From Arenimonas terrae (lineage in GTDB: Bacteria > Pseudomonadota > Gammaproteobacteria > Xanthomonadales > Xanthomonadaceae), in NCBI RefSeq assembly GCF_006265115.1, contig NZ_SMDR01000003.1:186001-250000 (forward strand): a DNA stretch of 64,000 bases, read 5' to 3'. Positions 1-7,682 of the stretch are shown here, in pieces. Under the pieces are notes generated by a model. The model saw only the letters and a list, made by a program, of their open reading frames with translations. It made no database searches and was not told the DNA's origin. Made by a program: the position numbers and the translations under genes. The stretch's first letter is position 1. Each line of letters begins with the position of its first letter.

Positions 1-2
1 CT

Positions 3-398
3 ATGTCCGTGCCAACCCCAGCCCCCACCGACGACTCAGCCGCCCAATGGAAGGACGACCTGCCGCCATTGCGCGGCCGTGCTTGGCCCGTTCGGTGCGC
101 CAAAACGTTCTCCGCGGCTGAGGTTGTGCTGCTGCAGCGCGGGTTCTGGCCGCGGGACATGGACGACCGCTGGGTGATCTGGCTGGAGGGCGACACGCTT
201 CGCTGCTGGCGGTCGTGGACGCGAACCTGTCTGTATGAGGCGCTGCTGTCCCCCTTGCCTGACGGTGGCGCCACCTGCGCCGTTTTGCATGTGCTGGATG
301 ACCCCGAGCACTACCACCGCAGTCCCCAGGACGAGATTGAGCTGGATCGGTTCGATGGGGTCCTGGCGTTGCTGCTGCGCGAGACGAGAGCGGCATGA
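3..398 (+). CDS. uncharacterised Trp-rich 131-residue protein
   Basis: This is a small soluble protein of about 131 residues with no signal peptide or membrane segment. Its centre (about residues 45-75) is rich in aromatic residues, with the pattern MDDRWVIWLEGD followed by RSWT. It resembles a family of small uncharacterised bacterial proteins, but I cannot name a function. The ATG lies two bases from the window edge, so an upstream in-frame start cannot be excluded. Its stop overlaps the next start (ATGA), so the two genes are translationally coupled and probably work together. GC is lower than in the core genes further right. Confidence 0.7.
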   Translation: MSVPTPAPTDDSAAQWKDDLPPLRGRAWPVRCAKTFSAAEVVLLQRGFWPRDMDDRWVIWLEGDTLRCWRSWTRTCLYEALLSPLPDGGATCAVLHVLDDPEHYHRSPQDEIELDRFDGVLALLLRETRAA

Positions 399-1291
399 AG
401 GAGCGCGTTGATCAGTGGCGCTTCGCGCTGGAGGGCGATGATGACCACGCCATCCGGCGACAGCTCCATTCCCTGGCGTGGAACGTGGCCAGTTTTCGAT
501 GTTTCGTGCAGGCGGTGCGCCAGCACCCTGGCGCCGAACAGGGCGCGGCGCCTCTGAACACCAACATGTTCTGGATGCTTCACGACGGGTTCTGGGCCAC
601 GACGTTCCTGAGCATCCGGCGGATGGTGGATCCATCGCCCTTCACAGGACCCAGAGGTGTGTTTTCCCTGCGGTCGGTTCTTGACGATATTCGGAGGCAT
701 CAGCCCCAGCTGACGCGGCAGGTGTTCGTGGAGGTCGTGTCAGGCCTCCCCTACGATCCCGTGCCAGTGGAAAAGGCCTACTGGGATTACGTGTTTCAGC
801 AGCCCGCAGGCGGGGCGTTCTACGTGCCGCGAGAGCTCGACGCAGACCCCATCCACAGCCGACACGCGCAGTTCGACGTCTTGAGTGGCACCACGCCGGA
901 GACGCGGCGGCCTGACGACCTGGTCCGCCCCGATGTGTTCGATCGACTGGCAGCACGGCTGGATCGGGCGAACGCCATCAAGGATCACGTGGACACGCGC
1001 TACGCGCATGCCGCAACACCAGACAGCCGCAAGAACCGCGGGCTGGAGACGTGGAACCTGGGCGAGGCCGAAGAGGCGCTGGCGAACCTGGCGCAAACCG
1101 CCGAACTGATCAGCCGGTGGTTCGTGTATGGGGGCATGGGTGACGTGCTGCCCACGCCGCAGTTCGATCAGTTCGAGCACTTGGACAATCCCTGGATGCC
1201 GCACGGGGACATGACTCCGCTGCACGAATCATGGCAAGCGTTTGCCGAGCTGTCCGCCCAATGGCCCATGATCGGAGACGACGAGCTCTAG
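395..1291 (+). CDS. HEPN/AbiU2-like hypothetical protein
   Basis: This 298-residue, mostly helical soluble protein has no signal or membrane segment. The stretch around residues 50-80 (FWMLHDGFWATTFLSIRRMVD) and the later IKDHVDTRYAHA segment resemble the helix pairs of HEPN-type proteins such as AbiU2. In those proteins an R...H motif forms a ribonuclease site. The match is by eye and weak. The gene starts inside the stop of the preceding gene (ATGA, four-base overlap), so the pair behaves as a two-gene unit. In accessory DNA next to an integron a toxin or defence role is plausible but unproven. A plain hypothetical protein is the alternative. Confidence 0.6.
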   Translation: MKERVDQWRFALEGDDDHAIRRQLHSLAWNVASFRCFVQAVRQHPGAEQGAAPLNTNMFWMLHDGFWATTFLSIRRMVDPSPFTGPRGVFSLRSVLDDIRRHQPQLTRQVFVEVVSGLPYDPVPVEKAYWDYVFQQPAGGAFYVPRELDADPIHSRHAQFDVLSGTTPETRRPDDLVRPDVFDRLAARLDRANAIKDHVDTRYAHAATPDSRKNRGLETWNLGEAEEALANLAQTAELISRWFVYGGMGDVLPTPQFDQFEHLDNPWMPHGDMTPLHESWQAFAELSAQWPMIGDDEL

Positions 1292-1382
1292 TCCGGTGGG
1301 GCGCCATTCGAGGGGCCGTATTGCCGTCCATACCTTCAGTAGAAAGGACAGTCACGTTTTGTCAGTATCGATGAGAATACTT

Positions 1383-2765
1383 TCAGGCCGGTGGAGGCGG
1401 AACGAACTGAGTTACGGTTCTCTCGTCTTGCGTCATGTGGGGCGTCGCGAAGAATTGCCAATCTCGGTTCAACGCGTCGTAGTGGGCCCGTCTCTGATCC
1501 GGCCACTCCACGCACGGCATCAGGAGGAAGTCCTCCGAGTTGGTGTCTCCGGCGAACTTGGCCGCGTCTATTCCAATACCGATTACCTTGTTGAGGTGTG
1601 GGAACTTGTTCTTGGCCGCCCCGCATGCGACCTCCAGCAGGGTCCGCCTCTTGTCCAGATAGTCGGGCTGCTGGCGCAACGCTACCGGAACGCGCAACTG
1701 GAAAAACACATAGCCAACGTCGGGAAAGAAAGATGGCATCAGTGACACGTGCCGCATTAGGCCGGACGGATCGTCGGGGAAATTGACCACGCAGTCCTGC
1801 ATCTGCTTCGACAAGGCACGCCGTGAAAAGCGGGGCTCCTTGACCATCTCGTAAATCGCGCTCTGGCCCCGCAACAGGTCGGCATTCCCACCCAGCGTAC
1901 CGTCCAACTTGTTCTGGCAGGTCCTCTGGATCAGCTCGTCCCAGAAGTAGGAAATCTCGTTCACACGCCGCGTGTTCTTGTAAAGCTCGGAGCCAACGAA
2001 CTGGGCCCATCCACCCTCGCCGATGTGCAGTCCCGTGAGCGGCTCATCGGGGGCAATGCGACATTTTTGGGCTGCTGGATCGAAATTCAGCAGGTAGTAG
2101 GCAAGCAGGTCCTCCTCACCGCAGTAGGACAGATCCATGCGCTCGATCGACCGCACCTTTTCGTCCAAGTAGCGGGACAGATCGGTGATCGTGTCCAACT
2201 CGCGCAGGATGATCGAAAAATTGTGGCTGTCGAACAGGTGAACTGGCTTGCTCCGCTCCAGCTGCACGTGGAATGGCCAGGGTGCTACGCCCGCATCAAC
2301 ATCGCTGTAACTCACAGCCAGGCTTCCGTAGAGGTTCTGCTCTGAGCTGCTCTTGCATGCCTCGGCAGCGCCATGGGCGACGACGATGTTGTGGACAATC
2401 GCCGTTGCACCATACACGTCCAGCGGGAATGGGATCGACTGCTTGGCGTCGAGGAAGATTCGACGGCCGCTGCGGATATAGCGCTCAGCTCCGTGCGCGG
2501 TGGTGACTTGGCGGTCCACGGCCCGTCGCTTCCAGCGATCCCACGCCAACAGGAGGTCGACGTCCGGCGTATCGGCATACTGCTTCTCGCGATCGAAGAA
2601 CACGAACACGTGGCCTCCGAACACCGCGATAACATCACACAACTCTTTCCCGTCATCCTTGAAAGGATTGGCGTAGGTCCACAGCTTCAGAAATGACCGC
2701 TTACAGAACTCCGCGAGCATGCGCTCGGTGTCTGTCGTTCCCGCCGGTCGTTCGTGGGGCTCCAT
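1383..2765 (-). CDS. hypothetical protein with possible PD-(D/E)XK-like N-terminus
   Basis: This 460-residue cytoplasmic protein lacks signal or membrane segments. Near residues 30-65 it has NPFKDDGKELCDVIAVFG followed by VFVFFDREK. That acidic-beta-acidic-Lys arrangement is reminiscent of PD-(D/E)XK nuclease cores, in a family of large uncharacterised proteins. The remaining 400 residues match nothing I can name. It is convergent with the preceding gene pair and sits alone, about 340 bases from the integron integrase, in DNA of lower GC than the core. A nuclease or defence role is inference only. Confidence 0.6.
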   Translation of the reverse strand: MEPHERPAGTTDTERMLAEFCKRSFLKLWTYANPFKDDGKELCDVIAVFGGHVFVFFDREKQYADTPDVDLLLAWDRWKRRAVDRQVTTAHGAERYIRSGRRIFLDAKQSIPFPLDVYGATAIVHNIVVAHGAAEACKSSSEQNLYGSLAVSYSDVDAGVAPWPFHVQLERSKPVHLFDSHNFSIILRELDTITDLSRYLDEKVRSIERMDLSYCGEEDLLAYYLLNFDPAAQKCRIAPDEPLTGLHIGEGGWAQFVGSELYKNTRRVNEISYFWDELIQRTCQNKLDGTLGGNADLLRGQSAIYEMVKEPRFSRRALSKQMQDCVVNFPDDPSGLMRHVSLMPSFFPDVGYVFFQLRVPVALRQQPDYLDKRRTLLEVACGAAKNKFPHLNKVIGIGIDAAKFAGDTNSEDFLLMPCVEWPDQRRAHYDALNRDWQFFATPHMTQDERTVTQFVPPPPA

Positions 2766-3102
2766 GGGCCACAGTCCTCATGTCTCCATGGATAGCATGT
2801 CACAAGCTCTGGCGAACCAGTCTCTTGCGTGAACATCCGTTGAAAAACATGTCCCACGCAGTCGGTCCAGAAGAGCCCCCTTGCCCCACGAATAGGCCCC
2901 ACTGGAGCCAGCCGTCGAAGCTGCTGCTTGTGCTGGCTGACACGACCGTCGGTTCCGGTCGAGGCTGACCAAGCCGCTGGTGCTGACCGCGGTAACGCCC
3001 TGGTAGTTGGCCACCTCCGCTTCCGACCCATAGCGGACATCGCGCCCGCAAGCCCCGGTGACGTTGGCATGCCTGTGCCAACCGGGCGCTCCCGGTTCTC
3101 GC
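2766..3102. other. intergenic region left of the integron
   Basis: These 337 bases between the nuclease-like gene and intI hold no open frame that looks coding. The only structure I see is one copy of a 25-bp dyad (3016-3040), listed separately. The nuclease-like gene must be promoted from the left part, but no convincing promoter is visible. Confidence 0.5.
3016..3040 (-). repeat. 25-bp dyad repeat, left copy
   Basis: Read on the minus strand this is ATGTCCGCT, nine bases, then AAGCGGA. The arms (TCCGCT/AGCGGA) are complementary. The same arms with the same nine-base spacer length occur at 5730-5754 in the opposite orientation, on the other side of the integron. Confidence 0.55.
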
Positions 3103-4044
3103 CTACAGTCGATCCAAGGGGCTGACCGTCTCCCGAATCGTTTGATGGACGTGGGTGTAGATCATCGTCGTCTTCAGGCTGCGATGGCCCAGAAGCAGCT
3201 GGATCGTGCGGATATCGGTCCCATCGGCGAGCAGGTGCGTCGCGAAGGAATGGCGAAGCGTGTGCACGCTGGCGTGCTTCACGACCTTGGCCGTGACCAG
3301 TGCAGCTTTGAAGGCCCGCTGCACAGTGGTCTCGGAGGCATGCCAGCGAAGCCAGCGGGCGGTTTCCGGGCAAGCGCGCTGTGTCCTGGACGGGAAAACG
3401 AACTGCCACGCCAGGCTGCGGGAGGCACTCGGGTACTTACGATGCAGGGCCCCCGGAAGCGGCGCATGCCCTCGGCCGCGGGCCAGGTCGTCCTTGTGGA
3501 GCGCGGCCACCCGCAGCAGATGCTGCTGCAGAGGGGCCCGCAGGCTGACCGGCAGAAGGCTGGTGCGATCTTTGCCGCCCTTGCCACTACGGACGTGGAT
3601 TGTTCCGGCATGCAGGTCCAGGTCTTTCACCCTCAGGGTCATCGCCTCGGTGACCCTCAGTCCTGCCCCATAAAGCAGTTCGGCCATGAGGCGCGTGGTC
3701 CCCGAGAGGCGGGCCAACACGTCCCGGACTTCAACCACCGTCAGGACCGTGGGCAAGCGAGCCTGGCGTTGGACACGCCGGAGCCCTGTGAGCTGGCCGA
3801 CGTCGATGTCCAGGACGTCTCGGTACAAGAAGAGGATGGCGTTGAGCGCCTGAGACTGCGTGGACGCGGCTACCTTCTGGTCGCTCGCCAGGTAGTTGAT
3901 GAATGGCGTGATGCCGTTGGCGCCGACCGCGACGGGATGTTGCTTGGCATGGAAGTAGATGTAGCGCCGGATCCAATAGCAGTAGGCATCTTCCGTTCGC
4001 CGGCTGAGGTGGCGACGCCGGCAGACCTGGGAGACGCGATCCAT
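3103..4044 (-). CDS. intI: integron integrase (tyrosine recombinase)
   Basis: This 313-residue tyrosine recombinase inserts and excises cassettes at attI and attC sites. All catalytic residues are visible: R130 (GAGLR), K155 (GKGGKDR), H261 and R264 (HTLRH), H287 (LLGHRSLK) and Y296. Each is exactly 16 residues lower than in IntI1, so the N-terminus is about 16 residues shorter. The upstream in-frame codons read like the usual PPRL lead-in but contain no ATG, GTG or TTG. The integron-specific insert (about 197-220, with [20 protein letters not shown]) is present, which separates IntI from XerC/D. The gene points away from three attC-bounded cassettes, the standard layout. It looks intact and active. 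Confidence 0.93.
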   Translation of the reverse strand: MDRVSQVCRRRHLSRRTEDAYCYWIRRYIYFHAKQHPVAVGANGITPFINYLASDQKVAASTQSQALNAILFLYRDVLDIDVGQLTGLRRVQRQARLPTVLTVVEVRDVLARLSGTTRLMAELLYGAGLRVTEAMTLRVKDLDLHAGTIHVRSGKGGKDRTSLLPVSLRAPLQQHLLRVAALHKDDLARGRGHAPLPGALHRKYPSASRSLAWQFVFPSRTQRACPETARWLRWHASETTVQRAFKAALVTAKVVKHASVHTLRHSFATHLLADGTDIRTIQLLLGHRSLKTTMIYTHVHQTIRETVSPLDRL

Positions 4045-4209
4045 GAGGCGCGGGGGTTGGGGTGAGGCGGGGGTGTTACCCCAGTTCGGTAGCTCCGGTG
4101 GGGTGGTGGGAAAAGCCGCAAGATAGCCGAAAGGGGCGGACCCGCGGCGTCCGGGTTTGCGTCGGATTGTTTACCGGACAAGCTCGGCCTAAACTCCGGG
4201 AGAATCATC

Positions 4210-4285
4210 GGCTTGCGGGGCAAAGACCCGCACACCGATCGGATGTATAACCGGACGCTGGCGTCCGCATATTCGGTAGTTAGGC
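4210..4285 (+). other. attI recombination site (boundary approximate)
   Basis: The primary integration site should lie between intI and the first cassette. The core GTTAGGC at 4279-4285 matches the consensus GTTRRRY, and it is followed directly by the first cassette gene. The left limit is a guess. No LexA-type operator is obvious in the intI promoter region. Confidence 0.6.
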
Positions 4286-4290
4286 CTCAG

Positions 4291-4572
4291 ATGCGCGAGT
4301 TTGAGCAGGTGCTGAGACTGGACGATTGGTACGACGGCCCCCGCAATGGCCTCGCGCTCTATCTCGGCCATCCGCATATCTTCAGGTCCCGCAGACTCGA
4401 CGTAACCGAGTACCGGGATGACTTCGAGTCGGCTGACATTTTCGAGCTCGTCCCAACAGAAGACCTGGACGCGCCTCCAGTCTTGGCTTCGGCGCACTTC
4501 CGGCGAGTCCCTGACAGCACCAGCTCCGGGTGGGAGGTGTCTTGGAGCGTCATTGAGCTACCATCAGCCTAA
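4291..4572 (+). CDS. integron cassette 1: hypothetical protein
   Basis: This 93-residue soluble protein starts MREFEQVLRLDDWYDGPRNG and continues with a GHPHIF motif. It resembles a family of small uncharacterised bacterial proteins with a similar start. I chose the ATG six bases after the recombination core. The frame stays open upstream through attI, to an ATG at 4243 and a TTG at 4213, so a longer fusion product is possible. The stop codon TAA lies inside the first box of attC1, which is typical of compact cassettes. Base composition is poorer in GC than the chromosome. The function is unknown. Confidence 0.7.
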   Translation: MREFEQVLRLDDWYDGPRNGLALYLGHPHIFRSRRLDVTEYRDDFESADIFELVPTEDLDAPPVLASAHFRRVPDSTSSGWEVSWSVIELPSA

Positions 4573-4622
4573 CTAGTCATTCAAGCCGACGCCTTCGGCG
4601 CGGCTTAACTAAGGCGTTAGAA
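4567..4622 (+). other. attC1 cassette recombination site
   Basis: The site begins with GCCTAAC (4567-4573) and ends at GTTAGAA (4616-4622). In between is an imperfect palindrome AAGCCG-A-CGCC / GGCG-CGGCTT with a TTC loop and one extrahelical A. This is the folded-strand geometry that IntI recognises. The central 50 bases are the same as in attC2. It resembles the attC sites of Xanthomonas integrons. Confidence 0.93.
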
Positions 4623-4630
4623 GTTTGCCG

Positions 4631-5113
4631 ATGCGTGTCCGTATCTCCATTGCTGCGTCTCTCCTTCTCACTGGCTGCGCTACGACGGGCGAGTTCACTG
4701 CGATCTCCGTCGACCGGCTTCCGGGCTACGGTAATACACCTTCCTATACGGTAGAGGTACGTAGAGACGGTTCGGTGAAATACGAAGGAAGAACCAATGT
4801 TAAGGAGGATGGCGTCGAGTACGGCTCGATCACCACAGAAGACTGGATTCTTCTGGAGGCGGCACTTAGTGGTTCCGGGTTTTCGAAGATGCAAGACAGC
4901 TACGGCAACAGTTCGGTTGGCTGCACGTCAACCTGGAATCACCATCCGACGATCAAAGTTACAGTTACTCGTGGGCAATCATCAAAAACAGTCTCCTACT
5001 ACACCGGCTGTTGGGGCCTGCGAGAAGGGAGCATCATTTCGTGGCTGGCCGACACGACGGACATGGTTGCCGGATCCGGCAGGTGGGTCTACGAGACCCT
5101 TGAAGACTTCTAA
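4631..5113 (+). CDS. integron cassette 2: DUF6438-like lipoprotein
   Basis: This 160-residue protein has a short lipoprotein signal with lipobox LLTGC, so the mature protein should be lipid-anchored at about Cys14. The mature part has YTVEVRRDGSVKYEGRTNVK followed by a Gly/Ser/Thr-rich region and later paired cysteines. That pattern resembles DUF6438 proteins (sequence impression only). I chose ATG 4631 because the signal peptide begins there; a TTG at 4625 is also in frame. The coding region fills the cassette between attC1 and attC2. Function is unknown; an envelope location is likely. Confidence 0.75.
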   Translation: MRVRISIAASLLLTGCATTGEFTAISVDRLPGYGNTPSYTVEVRRDGSVKYEGRTNVKEDGVEYGSITTEDWILLEAALSGSGFSKMQDSYGNSSVGCTSTWNHHPTIKVTVTRGQSSKTVSYYTGCWGLREGSIISWLADTTDMVAGSGRWVYETLEDF

Positions 5114-5163
5114 CTAGTCATTCAAGCCGACGCCTTCGGCGCGGCTTAACTAAGGCGTTAGGC
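5108..5163 (+). other. attC2 cassette recombination site
   Basis: Boxes TTCTAAC (5108-5114) and GTTAGGC (5157-5163) flank the same AAGCCG-A-CGCC palindrome as in attC1. The cassette 2 stop codon sits in the first box. Near-identity to attC1 suggests that both cassettes came from the same lineage of integrons. Confidence 0.93.
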
Positions 5164-5166
5164 CTC

Positions 5167-5655
5167 ATGGATGAAATTCTTGGCACCGCCCACACTTGGT
5201 TCCTGGAGTCGTATCAGCAGGGACCTTATGGAGATCTGGTAATTCGGCTGGTCGAGGGCATCAAGGGTTCTGAGCGGAAGCCAGTGCACGTCGACAACAA
5301 GGTGCTCGGCCCATATTTCCCCGTTACGATCGAACCAAGCAGTCGTTGCGTCGCCTTGCGCTTCAAGAGTGTGCGGGCGGTATTTACGTTCGTGGAATCG
5401 TTCGACACTGGGTCGCTTGGACTGGCGATGCCCCAAGGCAAGTTTGTGCATCGCGTCGACGAATCAGAGTTCCGGCACTTCGTTGGAAAAGCCACTGCGG
5501 CGGTTGAGGAATACAAGGGTGAGTTTACTGAGTGGTTGATCTGGACAGAGGATCAACTTTTCCAAGTGATCGCCAGCTCTCCTCCAGAGATACTGCTCGA
5601 GGCTACCGCACCAGACTTGTCAATCAAGCGTGGCAATACGTGGTCTGCGAGCTAG
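5167..5655 (+). CDS. integron cassette 3: hypothetical protein
   Basis: This 162-residue soluble protein begins MDEILGTAHTWFLESYQQGP and has no signal or membrane segment. The sequence alternates predicted strands and helices and has a Trp/Glu-rich region near residues 120-130. I recognise no domain. The ATG lies three bases after the recombination core, and the AAGGCGTTAGG of attC2 is the only possible ribosome-binding sequence. It is a single-gene cassette closed by attC3. Confidence 0.7.
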   Translation: MDEILGTAHTWFLESYQQGPYGDLVIRLVEGIKGSERKPVHVDNKVLGPYFPVTIEPSSRCVALRFKSVRAVFTFVESFDTGSLGLAMPQGKFVHRVDESEFRHFVGKATAAVEEYKGEFTEWLIWTEDQLFQVIASSPPEILLEATAPDLSIKRGNTWSAS

Positions 5656-5664
5656 CAGCTTGAG

Positions 5665-5720
5665 GCCTAACCAATCATTCAAGCCGACGCCTTCGGCGCG
5701 GCTTAACTTAGGCGTTCTGC
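5665..5720 (+). other. attC3, terminal site of the cassette array
   Basis: The site starts with GCCTAAC (5665-5671) and has the same palindromic core as attC1 and attC2. Its last box reads GTTCTGC (5714-5720) instead of GTTRRRY. The bases after the first T therefore belong to the flanking sequence rather than to another cassette. This marks the end of the array. Confidence 0.88.
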
Positions 5721-5729
5721 ATGACGCGA

Positions 5730-5754
5730 ATGTCCGCTTCTGGCCGAAAGCGGA
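5730..5754 (+). repeat. 25-bp dyad repeat, right copy
   Basis: ATGTCCGCT, nine bases, AAGCGGA. Extended by one base, the arms GTCCGCTT/AAGCGGAC pair perfectly over eight bases. It is the mirror-oriented partner of 3016-3040 and starts ten bases after attC3. Confidence 0.55.
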
Positions 5755-5813
5755 CCCCGTGAATCTAGACGCAGCCTTCGCTGGTGAGCAGGTCGCAGCC
5801 CACATCAAACCCT

Positions 5814-6722
5814 CTATCCACGAGAAGTTTCGTTCCGCAACCAGCGGCACAAGATCTCAACTGCCGGGTTTCCCTCGGCACGCGGCCCACGCACGATCCA
5901 GAACGCATAGGCATTCTCCACCGCCAGCCCAAACGGCCTGACCAGCCGGCCGCGCTGCAGATCCTCCTCGACCAGCGGCCCCACGCCCAGCGCCACGCCA
6001 TGCCCGGCCACCGCGGCTTCCTGCGCCAGGTAGATGCTGGCGAACACCGGGCCGCGGCTGGCATCCACGCGCGGGGCGCCGGCAGCTTTCAGCCACGCGG
6101 CCCAATCCGGCACGCCAGCGCGGCCGGTGGCGCTTTGGTCGTGCAGCAGGGTGTGGCGGGACAGGTCGTCTGGAGTCGCGAGGGGCGGGTGGCCTTCGGC
6201 CAGCAGCGAGGGCGCGCAGACGGGGAACACCGGGGCGTCCATCAGGTGCTCGGCGTGGGCGTCGGCGTAGCCGCCGGGGCCGTAGCGGATCGCGACGTCG
6301 ATGCCGTCGCGGGTGAAGTTGGCGTGCTCGTTCCCGGTTTCGATGTGCAGTTTCAGGTCGGGGTGTTCGCGGTGCAGGCGGTGCAGGCGCGGGGCCAGCC
6401 ATTTGGCGGCGAAGGATTCCATGGTGCTGATGCGCAGGGTCGCGGCGGTCGGCGCACCCACCTGGTCCAGCGCGCGGTCCAGCTGCCCGAACAGGTCGCC
6501 CAGCGAGGCCGCCAGCGCCTTGCCCTCGCCGGTCAGTTCGACCACGCGGTGGCCGCGGTGGAACAGGCCCACGCCCAGGTAGGCTTCCAGGCGCTTCACC
6601 TGGTGGCTGACCGCGGCCGGGGTGACGAAGAGTTCGGCGGCGGCGGCCTGGAAGCTGAGATGCCGCGCGGCCGATTCGAAGGCCCGCAGCGCGGTGAGCG
6701 GAACGGCGTGGCGGGGCTTCAC
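5814..6722 (-). CDS. LysR-family regulator (GcvA-like)
   Basis: This 302-residue transcription factor has an N-terminal winged helix (LTALRAFESAARHLSFQAAA, then VTPAAVSHQVKRLE) and a C-terminal substrate-binding domain. The pattern is typical of GcvA/AmpR-like members. The start is a GTG (VKPRHAVPL), because the HTH begins eight residues later. It is divergent from the metallo-beta-lactamase-fold pair, which it may regulate as LysR proteins commonly do. The last few codons and the stop lie in sequence of lower GC that continues into the integron flank. The C-terminal tail may therefore be recent. Confidence 0.88.
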   Translation of the reverse strand: MKPRHAVPLTALRAFESAARHLSFQAAAAELFVTPAAVSHQVKRLEAYLGVGLFHRGHRVVELTGEGKALAASLGDLFGQLDRALDQVGAPTAATLRISTMESFAAKWLAPRLHRLHREHPDLKLHIETGNEHANFTRDGIDVAIRYGPGGYADAHAEHLMDAPVFPVCAPSLLAEGHPPLATPDDLSRHTLLHDQSATGRAGVPDWAAWLKAAGAPRVDASRGPVFASIYLAQEAAVAGHGVALGVGPLVEEDLQRGRLVRPFGLAVENAYAFWIVRGPRAEGNPAVEILCRWLRNETSRG

Positions 6723-6857
6723 GGTTGCGTCGGACGGGCGGTGGGTTGGGCCGCATCCTAACAAGTTATTTTTTCTAATGCGGGCGCGAAAACTTGTCGT
6801 TTGTCGCCGCGCCGGGCGCTGAAGATCATCCCGCCATCGAAACCACGGTGGCCCGGC

Positions 6858-7682
6858 ATGAGATACGAAGCCCTGCATCCCGACGTGCTGATGTTCGTCG
6901 GCGACGACCACGAATCGGTGGCCACCGCCTTCCTCGACGGCGACGAGGTGTTGCTGGTCGACGCGCTGGGCAGCCTGGAAGACGCGGCCTGGATGCACGA
7001 TGTCCTGTGCCGACAGATGGGCAAGACCGTGCGCCTGATCGTCGCGACCCACTACATGGGCGACCACATCGCCGGCCTGTCGCTGTTCCCGGAGGCCCTG
7101 GTCATCGCCCACCGGCTGCACCGCCACGGCTTCCTGTCGCAGAACCGGCGCGACGATGCGCTCTACCGCGCGCCGCGCGTCCAGTTCGACACGGCGATGC
7201 GCCTGCGCTGGGGCCGGCACGACCTGGTGCTGCACCACAACCCCGGCAAGACCGTCGACCACCTCTGCATCGACGTGCCCACGGCCGACCTGGCCTGCGC
7301 CGGCGACAACATCGTCGGCAACATCGTCTACCTGTCCAAGGCCGACCCGGCGATGATCCGCGGCGCGATCGCGCGCATCCGGCAGCTGGGCCGCGGCACG
7401 ATCATCGGCGGCCACATGGGCTGTTTCCCGGCGCGCGTGCTCGACCACGCGACCCACTACCTGGATCGGCTGCAGGACACGGTGATCCGCATCCGCGCCG
7501 CCTTCCCGCCAGCGGAAGCCCAGGCACGCATCGGCGCCATCGCGATCGAAACCTGCCTGGCGCCGCAGGTCGAACCCATGGCCTTCGAGCGCGAGTGGCA
7601 CCAGCGCAACCTGGAGGTCATCGTCGCGCAGTCGACCTTCGAGTTCGATGCCGCACTCGCGGCGCGCGAGGCCCGCGCATGA
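6858..7682 (+). CDS. MBL-fold metallohydrolase
   Basis: This is a 274-residue cytoplasmic metallo-beta-lactamase-fold enzyme. The metal motif reads THYMGDH, so the usual second His of HxHxDH is Met. Other ligands are plausible in the VDHLC segment, CAGDN and GGHMG. I chose ATG 6858 over upstream in-frame starts because homology-like sequence begins there. The stop overlaps the start of the next gene (ATGA), giving translational coupling to a second enzyme of the same fold. The substrate is unknown. The divergent LysR gene is the probable regulator. Confidence 0.82.
   Translation: MRYEALHPDVLMFVGDDHESVATAFLDGDEVLLVDALGSLEDAAWMHDVLCRQMGKTVRLIVATHYMGDHIAGLSLFPEALVIAHRLHRHGFLSQNRRDDALYRAPRVQFDTAMRLRWGRHDLVLHHNPGKTVDHLCIDVPTADLACAGDNIVGNIVYLSKADPAMIRGAIARIRQLGRGTIIGGHMGCFPARVLDHATHYLDRLQDTVIRIRAAFPPAEAQARIGAIAIETCLAPQVEPMAFEREWHQRNLEVIVAQSTFEFDAALAAREARA

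Noticed and set aside
4045-4170. N-terminal extension of IntI
   Set aside because: The frame is open and reads like the usual lead-in, but no ATG, GTG or TTG is available before a stop at 4171-4173.
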